From NCBI GenBank assembly GCA_046331175.1, contig JAXLRI010000003.1:662048-726047 (forward strand): a stretch of DNA of 64,000 nucleotides, in the 5' to 3' direction. This DNA comes from JAWKIW01 sp046331175. GTDB lineage: Bacteria > Actinomycetota > Acidimicrobiia > Acidimicrobiales > Acidimicrobilacustridaceae. Positions 47,504-58,700 of the stretch are shown in pieces; within the stretch, counting starts at the first letter, position 1, and each line of letters starts with the position of its first letter. The position numbers and the translations under genes are program-made. The notes below the pieces were generated by a model that saw nothing but the letters and a program-made list of their open reading frames with translations, was not told the DNA's origin and made no database searches.

Positions 47504-49210
47504 ATGGGGACCGGTCGGCTCGGACGGGGAGGTGGCCGGCGGGCGGCGGGGGCCGCCGCGCTGGTGGCCGTGGGGCTGGTGGCCGCTGCGTGCAGTGCCG
47601 GGACCAGCCCGCAGCCGGACGCCACGCGCACGAGTGCAGCGCCGGCGTCGACCGGGGGCATCACGGCCAGCACCGTCGCCTCCTCGGGTGCGCCCAAGAA
47701 GGGCGGCAAGCTCGTCTACGCCGCGGAGTCCGACACCGACGGCTTCGATCCGACGACCGGCCGGTGGGAGGGGACCACGCTCACCATGGCGGGCACCGTC
47801 TACGACCCGCTGGCCGCCTACGACGCCGAGGGCCGCGCCCGCCCGTACCTCGCCGAGGCCTTCGAGCCGTCGGCGGACTTCCGCACCTGGACCATCCGAC
47901 TGCGCCCCGAGGTCCAGTTCACCAACGGCGAGAAGCTCGATGCCGACGCGCTCGTGCTGTTCCTCCAGAAGCTGCGGTCGTCGCCGCTCACCGGCCAGGC
48001 GGCCGAGCCGATGGACCCCGCCAACCCGGCGACGAAGGTCGACGAGCGCACCGTCAGGGTGAACATGACGACGCCGTGGGCGGTGTTCCCGAGCGCGCTG
48101 ACCGGCCAGGGTGGCTCCATCCCGGCCCCGGCCCTCCTGAAGGAGCCCGACGCCCAGGTCCGCAACGACAACCCCATCGGGACCGGCCCGTTCAAGCTCA
48201 AGGAGTGGGTGAAGGGCACCAAGTTCGTCGCCACCCGCAACCCGACCTACTGGCGCAACGGCCTGCCGTACCTCGACGAGGTGGAGTTCCGCTTCATCCC
48301 CGACAACAAGGCGCGCGACGACGCCCTCGAGGCCGGCGACGTGAACATGGAGCTGACGACCTACGCCTCATCGCAGAAGCGCCTGTCCGAGCTGGCGGCG
48401 CAGGGTCGGGTGCAGACCGTCCGCGACGACGGTCCTCGCCAGCCGCTGTTCCTGATGTTCAACATGGACAAGGCGCCGCTCGACGACCAGCGGGTGCGCC
48501 AGGCCGTGGCCCGCGCCATCGACGTCGATCGCTACATCGCCGTCAGCGGCGACGATCCGTCGTGGCGGATCAAGGACAGCCCGATCGATCCCAAGTCGCG
48601 CTGGTACGCGTCGTCGGACTACCCCGGCTACGACCAGGCGAAGGCCAGGCAGCTGGTCGAAGAGGTCGAGGCGGACAAGGGCCCGATCACCTTCACCGTG
48701 TCGACCACCGACACCACCGAGAACCAGGCCATCGGCCAGGAGTTCGTGAAGATGCTCCAGGAGGTCGGCATCGACGCCACGCTCGAGGCGATCCCCCAGG
48801 GCTCGTACCCGACGAAGATGGTCTTCGGCCAGTACGACGTGGCCTTCGTCCGCCTCTTCGGCTCACCCGATCCCGACAGCGACTACCACTGGTTCATCTC
48901 CCGCAACGCCGTGAAGCCGGGCGAGGGCCGCCTCGGCCTCAACCTCGCCCGCGTCCGAGACCCGCAGGTCGACGAGGCCCTCGACACCGGCCGCGGCACC
49001 ACCGACGAGGCGACGCGCAAGGCCGCCTACGCCACGTTCCAGCAGCGCCTCAGCGCCATCGTCCCGTACGTGTGGCTGACGCAGTCCGTGAAGATGATCG
49101 GTGCCGACGTCCGGGTGCGAGGCATCACCAATGGGCCCTTGCCCGACGGCACGCCGTCGATGCCCGTCACCAACGGGGTGACCCGCCTCACCGAGACGTG
49201 GATGGCGTGA
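47504..49210 (+). CDS. Family 5 (peptide/nickel-type) ABC solute-binding lipoprotein
   Basis: A 568-aa extracellular binding protein. The signal peptide ends with a lipobox-like VAAAC, so it is lipid-anchored. SBP_bac_5 features: GGKLVYAAESDTDGFDPTTG, AGTVYDPLAAYDAEGRARPY, FTNGEKLDADALVLFLQKL, NPIGTGPFKLKEWVKGTKFV, RQAVARAIDVDRYI and FGQYDVAFVRLFGSPDPDSD. Ligand may be peptide or another small molecule. ATG 47504 has GGAGGT 8-13 nt upstream. No permease or ATPase gene is next to it, so its transporter is elsewhere or it works as a stand-alone binder. Confidence 0.93.
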   Translation: MGTGRLGRGGGRRAAGAAALVAVGLVAAACSAGTSPQPDATRTSAAPASTGGITASTVASSGAPKKGGKLVYAAESDTDGFDPTTGRWEGTTLTMAGTVYDPLAAYDAEGRARPYLAEAFEPSADFRTWTIRLRPEVQFTNGEKLDADALVLFLQKLRSSPLTGQAAEPMDPANPATKVDERTVRVNMTTPWAVFPSALTGQGGSIPAPALLKEPDAQVRNDNPIGTGPFKLKEWVKGTKFVATRNPTYWRNGLPYLDEVEFRFIPDNKARDDALEAGDVNMELTTYASSQKRLSELAAQGRVQTVRDDGPRQPLFLMFNMDKAPLDDQRVRQAVARAIDVDRYIAVSGDDPSWRIKDSPIDPKSRWYASSDYPGYDQAKARQLVEEVEADKGPITFTVSTTDTTENQAIGQEFVKMLQEVGIDATLEAIPQGSYPTKMVFGQYDVAFVRLFGSPDPDSDYHWFISRNAVKPGEGRLGLNLARVRDPQVDEALDTGRGTTDEATRKAAYATFQQRLSAIVPYVWLTQSVKMIGADVRVRGITNGPLPDGTPSMPVTNGVTRLTETWMA

Positions 49211-49234
49211 CCTCTTGAGCACCGGGCGCCTGGG

Positions 49235-49957
49235 CTACGGGAGCGCGGGCGTCCCCGTCGCCGCCAGCCGGCGGACCTGCAGGGAGAACGGGCCCTCCTG
49301 CTTGTCGGTGACGTAGATCGCCACCTGGCCCACGTCGGCCGGGTCGAGCGGCGGGGCCGCCTGGTCGCGCTGCAGCATGAAGTTGACGGGCTCGAAGCCC
49401 GAGATGGGCAGGTCGTAGCTGCGGGCGGCACCCGCCTCGGTGGTCACCCGCTGGATGTACGCGCCGGCGCGGTCGGCCGATCGCAGCTGCACGACGTAGG
49501 TGCGGCCGTCGCCGGTGGCGTCGAGGGTGAGCCCGGTGGCGCCGGCCATGCGGGGCCCGGCGGGGTCCGTGCGGGGGCTCAGCACCGAGGCGAAGCCGCC
49601 GTTGTTCTCGAGCGACAGGTTCCCCGAGAACACCAGCGCGCCGTCGCTCCAGGTGGCCGCGCTGCGGGACACGCCCCCCATCACCGGGTCGTCCTGGTTG
49701 ACCCAGCCGTCGACCGAGGCGGCGGTGGGGAAGGCGAACACGGTGCGGTCGCGCACGGGCGCGGTGGTGGCGGTCACCGGCGCCGGGGCGGTGGTGCCGG
49801 GGGCCGCTGCCGGCGACGCAGCCGAGGACGCGGCCGAGGTCTCGGTCGCACCGGTCTCGGTCGTCGACCCGCCGGCGCACGCAGAGGCCCCGGCCGCCAC
49901 CACGAGGCCCACCACGAGGCCGGTCACCGTGCTCGTCGTCGTCCGTCGAAGGGCCAC
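49235..49957 (-). CDS. CIA30-family lipoprotein
   Basis: A 240-aa exported protein. The signal ends in a lipobox-like ASAC; a Thr/Ala/Pro linker of about 45 residues follows, then a CIA30 (NDUFAF1-like) beta-sandwich: DGWVNQDDPVMGGVSRSAAT, LVFSGNLSLENNGGFASVLS, YVVQLRSADRAGAYIQRV. Bacterial members are of unclear function and may bind sugar or act in complex assembly. GTG 49957 is set by TAGGGT at leaderless spacing. Converges on the solute-binding gene with a 24-bp gap. Confidence 0.87.
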   Translation of the reverse strand: MALRRTTTSTVTGLVVGLVVAAGASACAGGSTTETGATETSAASSAASPAAAPGTTAPAPVTATTAPVRDRTVFAFPTAASVDGWVNQDDPVMGGVSRSAATWSDGALVFSGNLSLENNGGFASVLSPRTDPAGPRMAGATGLTLDATGDGRTYVVQLRSADRAGAYIQRVTTEAGAARSYDLPISGFEPVNFMLQRDQAAPPLDPADVGQVAIYVTDKQEGPFSLQVRRLAATGTPALP

Positions 49958-49963
49958 GTCCGG

Positions 49964-49969
49964 ACCCTA
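49964..49969 (-). promoter_or_regulatory. Leaderless-type -10 (TAGGGT, minus strand)
   Basis: TAGGGT ends 6 nt before the GTG at 49957, with no ribosome site. Confidence 0.58.
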
Positions 49970-50043
49970 CGGGTCGTCCTCACCCCGAGGTCGGGTCCAG
50001 CCCGAGGGTTCCCCGCCTCGGACTCGCGGCCCTCGGGGAGGGC

Positions 50044-50238
50044 TCAGCCCATGCCGCGCAGGCCGGTGCGGAAGGTGTGCGCCTCGCCCCACGAGCCACC
50101 CGACGGCGGGCCCTCGGGCCGCAGGCGGGCGATGGTCTCGGCCCGGTGCAGGAGGCGGGCCCGGCGCCGCTGGCGGGTGGACGACACCCAGAGGCCCAGG
50201 AGCAGGACCACGGCGACGACCCCGAGCACGACCGGCAT
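50044..50238 (-). CDS. Small membrane protein (64 aa)
   Basis: One N-terminal TM helix (PVVLGVVAVVLLLGLWVSST) then a basic cytosolic tail RQRRRARLLHRAETIARL and a Gly/Pro-rich end. Function unknown. ATG 50238 is preceded by TAGACT with 7 nt spacing. Its stop lies 86 bp from the CIA30 start. Confidence 0.72.
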   Translation of the reverse strand: MPVVLGVVAVVLLLGLWVSSTRQRRRARLLHRAETIARLRPEGPPSGGSWGEAHTFRTGLRGMG

Positions 50239-50245
50239 GCTGGCG

Positions 50246-50251
50246 AGTCTA
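50246..50251 (-). promoter_or_regulatory. Leaderless-type -10 (TAGACT, minus strand)
   Basis: TAGACT ends 7 nt before ATG 50238. Confidence 0.5.
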
Positions 50252-50288
50252 CGGACGGGGCCGCCGCCAGCCGCGGCCGGCCGGCGGA

Positions 50289-50884
50289 TCAGCGGTAGTA
50301 GCCGAGGACGTCGACGAAGAAGTCGGCGCTGGCTCCCGGCGGCACGTAGCAGCTGATCTGGGCGTGGGCGTCACCGGCCACGATCGTCGTGTTCGGCGCC
50401 ACCGTCCCGGGCAGGAACCAGTTGAGGGTCGACGCGGCGGGTACGGCGACGCCGGTCTTGAAGGCGCTCAGGAACCCGTTGGCCGACGTGTTCACGACGG
50501 TGATGTTCGCCAGCACCGCAGCCGCCCCCGCCGGCACGCCGCTGCCGTTGGCCTTGGTGTCGACCACGCGGGTCGCACCGTTCGCCAAGGGAGCCTTCGT
50601 CCCGATCAGCGGTGGGTTGCCCGGGCGCGAGTCGTAGACCCGCACCGGCACCGAGAGGAGCTGCAGCGTGCCGGCGGTCGGCGGTGGTTGGTAGCCGACG
50701 AGGGCCCCACAGACCAAGCCGTTGGTGGCCGTCACGAGGTTCACCAGGAGCGCCCGCTGGTCGTGAAGCCCGCCCCGTCAGACGACGACGCCGCAGCAGC
50801 GAGGTCGGCGAACGGCCCGGCCAGCGCCCCGGCGGCCGAGGCCGCGCCGATGCCGGTGAGGATCTGTCGTCGGTCGATGGCCAT
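50289..50884 (-). pseudogene. Frameshifted Tat-exported surface-domain protein
   Basis: Two overlapping frames look like one interrupted gene. The first, 50884-50741 (47 codons), has a GGAG ribosome site and a Tat signal (DRRQILTGIGAASAAGALAG) but stops early. The second, 50744-50289, starts at a GTG inside that stop and codes for LVNLVTATNGLVCGALVGYQ and a domain like the PSRVLDTR domains of the M23 protein (VRVYDSRPG ... FFVDVLGYYR), without a signal. Reading the second frame upstream gives LHDQRALLVNLV, so one G lost from the G-rich run near 50766-50776 explains the break. Alternatives are a sequencing error or a -1 programmed frameshift at the GGGGCGGGC run. Confidence 0.7.
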
Positions 50885-50925
50885 CGGGGGCTCCGTTCGT
50901 CCTGGACCCCCGTACCCCTCGCCGC

Positions 50926-50948
50926 CCCTTCGGCCCAGTGCCGAAGGG
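50926..50948 (-). terminator. Hairpin terminator of the fumarase gene
   Basis: CCCTTCGGC-CCAGT-GCCGAAGGG, a perfect 9-bp stem with 5-nt loop, 15 nt after the minus-strand stop at 50964. No U-tract. Best terminator candidate in the window by stem length. Confidence 0.55.
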
Positions 50949-50963
50949 CCCGGCAGGTGCCGG

Positions 50964-52598
<1,635 letters not shown>

Positions 52599-52682
52599 GG
52601 CACCTTGCTACGCCCGAGGCCCGGAACCGGGCAAGTCATCGCGGTCGGCACCGGCGTGCGCCGGGGCCGGGCCGCCACGTGA

Positions 52683-53195
52683 TCAGTGCCGGCTCGAGCG
52701 CAGGGTGATGAAGGCGGTGAGCGCCGCCATGATCACGGCGATGGCGATGGCCTGGTAGAGCAGGTCCAGCGCCGGCGTCTTGGCCACCACCAGCTCGAGG
52801 AACTTGATGGCGAGGACCAGCACCAGCAGCTCGACGATCTTGACCTTGAGCGCGCCGAGGTCGTGGAAGACCAGCCACTCCGGGAGGTCCAGGTCCGAGA
52901 CGAACAGCTCCCACAGCCCGAGCCCGACGATGAGGAGCGTGATCGCCACCAGCAACAGGTCGATGATCGTGAGCAGGTCGGCGATCGGCTCGGAGTCCTT
53001 CCACGAGCCGTCCTGCACCAGGTCGACGACGAAGAGGCCCCCCTTGGCGACCGCCCAGGCCATGGTGACGGCCGACAGCACCACCGCCGCCACGGCGGCC
53101 AGCGCCGCGAACCACCGGGTCTTCTCCAGGACGCGCTGCACGGCCGGACATGGTTGCGGATCGCAGGGCCCGGCGCACGGTCCGGCCGTGTTCAT
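52683..53195 (-). CDS. UPF0114 (YqhA-type) membrane protein
   Basis: A 170-aa inner-membrane protein with about four TM helices (WFAALAAVAAVVLSAVTMAW; LLTIIDLLLVAITLLIVGLG; a third around VKIVELLVLVLAIKFLELVV; a C-terminal YQAIAIAVIMAALTAFITL). The motif IDLLLVAITLLIVGLGLWEL then FVSDLDLPEWLVFHDLGALK is diagnostic of UPF0114, whose role is unknown. ATG 53195; an upstream start at 53210 is possible. Divergent from the ATP-grasp operon across 61 bp. Confidence 0.88.
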   Translation of the reverse strand: MNTAGPCAGPCDPQPCPAVQRVLEKTRWFAALAAVAAVVLSAVTMAWAVAKGGLFVVDLVQDGSWKDSEPIADLLTIIDLLLVAITLLIVGLGLWELFVSDLDLPEWLVFHDLGALKVKIVELLVLVLAIKFLELVVAKTPALDLLYQAIAIAVIMAALTAFITLRSSRH

Positions 53196-53256
53196 CTTCC
53201 GGACACACATCGGAAAAGGCGCGGAGACAGCGACCCTCTAGAACGCTGCTGACCGC

Positions 53257-54696
53257 ATGGACTTCTCCCGCTACGACACCAACGGCTTCTTCGACGAGCT
53301 CGTCGAGGAGGGCCGACCCCGCCAGGGGCTGGCCGGCTTCGCCGCGTTCCTGGAGCGGCTCGGCGTCGACGACCTGCGGGCCCGGCAGGAGGCGGCCGAG
53401 CTGGCCATCCGGGCCATGGGGATCACGTTCACGGTCTACGAGGACGGGACGAACATCGATCGCTCGTGGCCCTTCGACGTCCTGCCCAGGATCATCACCG
53501 CCCAGGAGTGGGCCAGCACCGTCGCCGGGCTCGAGCAGCGCCTCGTCGCGCTGAACGCCTTCATCGGCGACATCTACGGCGACCAGAGGATCGTCCGCGA
53601 CGGCATCTTCCCCGCCGAGCTGCTCGCCGACTCCCGCAACTTCCGGCCCGAGTGCGTGGGCGTCGAGCCGCCGCTCGGGGTGTGGGCCCACATCTGCGGC
53701 TCCGACCTCGTCCGCGACGCCGACGGTCGGTTCTACGTCCTGGAGGACAACCTCCGGGTGCCCTCGGGCGTCTCGTACATGCTCGAGAACCGCCTCGTCA
53801 CCAAGCGCGTCTTCCCCGAGCTGTTCCGCGACCTCGACATCCTCCCCGTCGACGACTACCCACACCGGCTGTTCGACCTGTTGGCATCGCTTTCGCCGCG
53901 CCCGGGCGAGCGCCCCACCGTGGTGGTGCTGACGCCGGGCATCTACAACTCGGCCTACTTCGAGCACGCGTTCCTCGCCCAGCAGATGGGCGTCGAGCTG
54001 GCCGAGGGATCCGACCTGGTGGTGCTCGAGGACGACTGCGTCTACCTGCGCACCATCGCCGGGCTGCACCGCGTCGACGTGGTGTACCGCCGCATCGACG
54101 ACCTGTTCCTCGACCCCGAGGCCTTCAACCCCGACTCGGTCCTCGGCGTCCCCGGCATCATGCGGGCGTGGCGGGCGGGCAACGTCGCCATCGCCAACGC
54201 CCCTGGCGCCGGTGTGGCCGACGACAAGGTCGTGTACGCCTACGTGCCCGACATGATCCGCTACTACCTCGGCGAGGAGCCCCGGATCGCCAACGTCCCC
54301 ACCTACGTGTGCCTCGACCCGGCCCAGCGCTCGCACGTGCTGGCCAACCTCGACGACCTCGTGGTGAAGCCGGCCAACGAGTCGGGCGGCTACGGCATCT
54401 TCGTGGGCTCCGCCGCCACCCGCGCCGAGAAGGAGGCCTGCGCCGAGCGGGTCGCCGCCGACCCCCGCAGCTTCGTCGCCCAGCCGATCCTGCGGCTGTC
54501 GACGGCACCGACGCTCGCCGGCGGCCGGCTGGCCCCACGCCACGTCGACCTGCGCCCCTTCATCCTGACGGGCGAGCAGGCGTACGTGACCCAGGGAGGG
54601 CTCACCCGCGTCGCGCTGCAGGAGGGCTCGCTTGTGGTCAACAGCAGCCAGGGCGGCGGCAGCAAGGACACCTGGATCCTGGACCCGACCGTGTGA
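53257..54696 (+). CDS. Circularly permuted ATP-grasp protein (peptide-ligase-like), split set
   Basis: A 479-aa CP_ATPgrasp protein. FTVYEDGTNIDRSWPFDVLP, RFYVLEDNLRVPSGVSYMLE, VVLTPGIYNSAYFEHAFLAQ and the glycine loop LVVKPANESGGYGIFVGSAA are conserved. ATP-grasp enzymes join a carboxylate to an amine; the group is predicted to ligate amino acids to peptides or proteins. Candidate -10 TAGAAC (53239-53244) lies 12 nt before the ATG and no ribosome site is visible. First gene of the five-gene peptide-modification operon; it is followed by the alpha-E protein. Confidence 0.92.
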   Translation: MDFSRYDTNGFFDELVEEGRPRQGLAGFAAFLERLGVDDLRARQEAAELAIRAMGITFTVYEDGTNIDRSWPFDVLPRIITAQEWASTVAGLEQRLVALNAFIGDIYGDQRIVRDGIFPAELLADSRNFRPECVGVEPPLGVWAHICGSDLVRDADGRFYVLEDNLRVPSGVSYMLENRLVTKRVFPELFRDLDILPVDDYPHRLFDLLASLSPRPGERPTVVVLTPGIYNSAYFEHAFLAQQMGVELAEGSDLVVLEDDCVYLRTIAGLHRVDVVYRRIDDLFLDPEAFNPDSVLGVPGIMRAWRAGNVAIANAPGAGVADDKVVYAYVPDMIRYYLGEEPRIANVPTYVCLDPAQRSHVLANLDDLVVKPANESGGYGIFVGSAATRAEKEACAERVAADPRSFVAQPILRLSTAPTLAGGRLAPRHVDLRPFILTGEQAYVTQGGLTRVALQEGSLVVNSSQGGGSKDTWILDPTV

Positions 54697-54753
54697 GGAA
54701 CCGTGCCCCAGCTCGATGAGACCGACGAACGCCGAACCCACGGAGGACGACCC

Positions 54754-55719
54754 ATGCTGCTGTCACGCGTCGCTGAGACGGTCTACTGGGCGGGCCGCTA
54801 CCTCGAGCGGGCCGAGGCCACGGCCCGCATCATCAAGGTCCACACCGAGCAGTTCCTCGACATGCCCAAGGAGGCCGCCTCGGGGTGGGAGCCCCTGCTC
54901 GCCATCACCGGCTCGCGCGAGGAGTTCGCCGAGCTCCACCCCGAGGCCACCGAGGAGCACGTGCTGACGTTCCTCGTCGCCGATCCCGAGAACCCCAGCT
55001 CGATCCTCGCCGCCCTCGCCCAGTCCCGCGAGAACATGCGGACCACCCGGCCCGTGTTCCCTCGAGAGGCCTGGGAGGCGCTCAACGGCCTCTACCTGCG
55101 TGCCGCCGAGACGAGCGAGGACGCCGTCCCGCGGCGGCGTCGGCTGGCGTGGCTCGACGCCGTCATCGCCGACTGCCAGCGCCTGACCGGCCTGCTCGTC
55201 GGCTGCATGAGCCAGGACGAGGCCTACCTGTTCCTCCGGATCGGGCGTCACGTGGAGCGCAGCGACATGACCACCCGCGTCCTGGACGTGCAGGCCGGCA
55301 CGCTGCTCGCCCAGCGCGGCGGCGACCTCGATGCCTACAGCGACATGGGCTGGATGAGCGTGCTCAAGTCGCTGTCGGCGTACCAGATGTACCGGCGCAA
55401 GGTGCAGACCCGCGTGCGCGGCGCCGAGGTGCTGCGGTTCCTGCTGCAGGACCCGCAGTTCCCGCGCTCGGTCGAGCACTCCCTCACGAAGATCTCGGTG
55501 TCGATGCTCGAGCTGGCCGACCACGACGCGCCGATGGCGCGCTGTGCCGCAGCCCAGCAGCTGGTCGAGGAGGCCAAGGTGCGGTCGCTCGCCTTCGAGG
55601 GGCTCCACGACTACGTCGACGAGCTGCAGCAGCGCATCGGCGCCATCCACGAGTCCGTCGGGGCCACCTACTTCCAGCGGGCCCAGCCGGTCCCCCAGCC
55701 GGCGCTGGCCTCGGCCTGA
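54754..55719 (+). CDS. Alpha-E domain protein
   Basis: A 321-aa all-helical protein. MLLSRVAETVYWAGRYLERA is the universal N-terminus of the alpha-E family; SMLELADHDAPMARCAAAQQ and RIGRHVERSDMTTRVLD are also typical. Its biochemical role is unknown; it always accompanies permuted ATP-grasp and transglutaminase proteins. ATG 54754 has GGAGGA 7-12 nt upstream; a GTG at 54703 just after the ATP-grasp stop is a less likely start because it adds 17 non-family residues. The same module is fused to an ATP-grasp at 59155. Confidence 0.92.
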   Translation: MLLSRVAETVYWAGRYLERAEATARIIKVHTEQFLDMPKEAASGWEPLLAITGSREEFAELHPEATEEHVLTFLVADPENPSSILAALAQSRENMRTTRPVFPREAWEALNGLYLRAAETSEDAVPRRRRLAWLDAVIADCQRLTGLLVGCMSQDEAYLFLRIGRHVERSDMTTRVLDVQAGTLLAQRGGDLDAYSDMGWMSVLKSLSAYQMYRRKVQTRVRGAEVLRFLLQDPQFPRSVEHSLTKISVSMLELADHDAPMARCAAAQQLVEEAKVRSLAFEGLHDYVDELQQRIGAIHESVGATYFQRAQPVPQPALASA

Positions 55720-55754
55720 GCCCCGGCTGGTCGTCGGACGGACCTGCGGTCGCC

Positions 55755-58700
55755 ATGAGCATCCACGTCGCCATCGAGCACCGCACCACCTACCGGTTCG
55801 ATCGGGCGGTGGGCATCGCGCCGCACGTCGTCCGGCTGCGGCCGGCCCCCCACTGCCGCACGCCCATCGAGGCGTACTCGCTGCACGTCGAGCCGGGCTC
55901 GCACTTCTGCAACTGGCAGCAGGACCCCTTCGGCAACCACCTCGCCCGGTACGTCTTCCCCGAGCCCGCCCGCGAGCTGTCCTTCACCGTCGACCTGGTC
56001 GCCGACATGACGGTGATCAACCCCTTCGACTTCTTCATCGACGAGGAGGCCGCCCACTGGCCCTTCACCTACGACGAGGCCCTCGCGCGCGACCTGTCGC
56101 CGTACCTCGCCACCGGAACGGGTGGGCCGCTCGTGGACGCGTGGCTGGCCGAGGTGGAGCGCCCCGAGGCCGGGGCCGACGGGCCCACCACCATCGACTT
56201 CCTCGTCGAGCTCAACCGCCGGCTCCACGGCGACGTGGCCTACACGGTCCGGATGGAACCCGGGGTCCAGACGCCCGAGGCCACCCTGGCCAAGGCCATC
56301 GGGTCGTGCCGCGACTCGGCGTGGCTGCTCGTCGACCTGCTGCGCCGGCTCGGCCTCGCCGCCCGGTTCGTGTCGGGCTACCTCGTCCAGCTCACCGCCG
56401 ACGTCGAGGCCCTCGACGGGCCCAGCGGCCCGACCGAGGACTTCACCGATCTGCACGCCTGGACCGAGGTGTACCTGCCAGGTGCCGGGTGGGTCGGGCT
56501 CGACCCGACCTCGGGCCTGTTCGCCGGCGAGGGCCACATCCCCCTGGCCTGCACGCCGGAGCCGGCCACCGCGGCCCCGATCACGGGCGCCACCGAGCCG
56601 GCCGAGGTGGAGTTCGAGTTCAGCAACGTCGTGCGCCGCTTCCGGGAGGACCCCCGCGTCACCAAGCCGCTCTCCGACGAGCAGTGGGACGCGGTGGTCG
56701 CGCTCGGACGCGCCGTCGACCGCGAGCTCGAGGCCGGCGACGTGCGCCTCACCATGGGGGGCGAGCCGACCTTCGTCTCGGTCGACGACCTGGAGGCCGA
56801 GGAGTGGACCACCGCCGCCGACGGGCCACAGAAGCGGCGGGCGGCCGCCATCCTGGCCCGCTGCCTCTTCGCCGACTGGGCCCCCGGCGGCATCGTCCAG
56901 CACGGCCAGGGCAAGTGGTACCCGGGCGAGCCCCTGCCCCGCTGGCTGCTCGGCCTGCACTGGCGCCTCGACGGCGTGCCGCTGTGGCGCGACGCCTCGC
57001 TGCTGGCCCACCCGGCCGACCCGGCCGAGCCCCCCGCCTCGCTCGACGACGCCCGCCGGCTGGCGAGCGCCCTCGGCGAGCGGCTCGCCCTTCCCGGCGA
57101 CACCGCCTTCGACGCGATCGAGGACGCCGAGCACGCCGCCTGGGTCACGTCGACGTTGCCGCCTGACGTCGAACCCCCGGCTCCACCCACCGGGGCGGTC
57201 GCGGTCGTGCTGCCGCTCCACCACGACGACCGAGCCGACCGCTGGGCCACCAGCCGGTGGACGTTCCGCCGGGGGGCCTGCGTGCTCGTGCCGGGCGACT
57301 CCCCCGCCGGCCTGCGGCTCCCGCTGTCGTCGCTGCCGCACATCGAGGAGCGCCCCGCCGTCGGCGACCGGTCCCCGTTCGAGCCGCGCGTCGACCTCGG
57401 CCCGCACCCCTCCGAGACCCCGCCGGCACCCGAGGTGGACCGCGCCGCAGGCGACCCGACCGAGGCCGACGACGAGGTCCCGCCCACGGCCCTCGTGCTG
57501 CAGGTCCGCGACGACCACCTGCACGCCTTCCTGCCACCCACCCGCGACCTCGAGCACCTCGTCGTCCTGCTGGCCGCCCTCGAGGACGCCGCCGCGGCGA
57601 CCCGCCGCCCCCTCGTCCTCGAGGGCTACCCGCCGCCGGCCGACCACCGCCTCCGCAGCGTCAGCCTCGCTCCCGACCCCGGCGTGCTGGAGGTCAACGT
57701 GGCGCCGGCGCGCGACTGGGACGAGCTCGTCGCGACCACCACCTCCCTCTACGAGCACGCCCGCCACGCGCGGCTGGCCACCGAGACCTTCGACCTCGAC
57801 GGCCACCACACCGGCACCGGCGGCGGCAACCACCTGACCCTCGGCGGACCCACCGCCGCCGACTCGCCGCTGCTGCGGCGGCCCGACCTGCTCCGCAGCC
57901 TGGTGACCTACTGGCAGCACCACCCCTCGCTGTCGTACCTCTTCTCCGGTCGCTTCATCGGTCCCACCAGCCAGGCCCCCCGGGTCGACGAGGCGCGACA
58001 CGAGGCCCTGCACGAGCTCGAGATCGCCTTCGCCCGCATCGACGGCCTCTCCCGCGACGGTGATGCCGCTCCCGCGGCCCCGGGGTCCGCGGACCTGGGC
58101 CCGCCCGTCGATCCCGAGGAGGTGCCACCCGAGATCACGCCCCCGTGGCTGGTCGACCGCCTCCTCCGGCACCTGCTGGTCGACCTCACCGGCAACACCC
58201 ACCGGGCCGAGTTCTGCATCGACAAGCTCTTCAGCCCCGACAGCGACCGCGGCCGCCTCGGCCTGGTCGAGCTGCGCGGCTTCGAGATGCCGCCCCACCC
58301 GCGCATGGCCCTGTTGCAGGCCCTCCTGGTGCGATCCCTGGTGGCGTGGTTCTGGCGCGAGCCGTACCGCCGACCGCTGCGCCGGTGGGGCACCGAGCTG
58401 CACGACCGCTTCCTGCTGCCGTTCGGGGTCGAGGCCGACCTGCACGAGGTGCTCGACGACCTCGGGCGAGCCGGCTTCGCCATCGACCCGACGTGGTTCG
58501 CCCCGTTCGTCGAGTTCCGGTTCCCCCGCCTGGGCACGGTCGAGGTGGGCGGCTCCCGGCTGTCCATCCGAGCGGCCATCGAGCCCTGGTTCACGCTCGG
58601 CGAGGAGACGGCGGCGGCCGCAACCGCCCGCTACGTCGACTCGTCGGTCGAGCGCCTCCAGGTCCTCGTCGACGGGCTCGACCTCGATCGGTGCGGGGTC

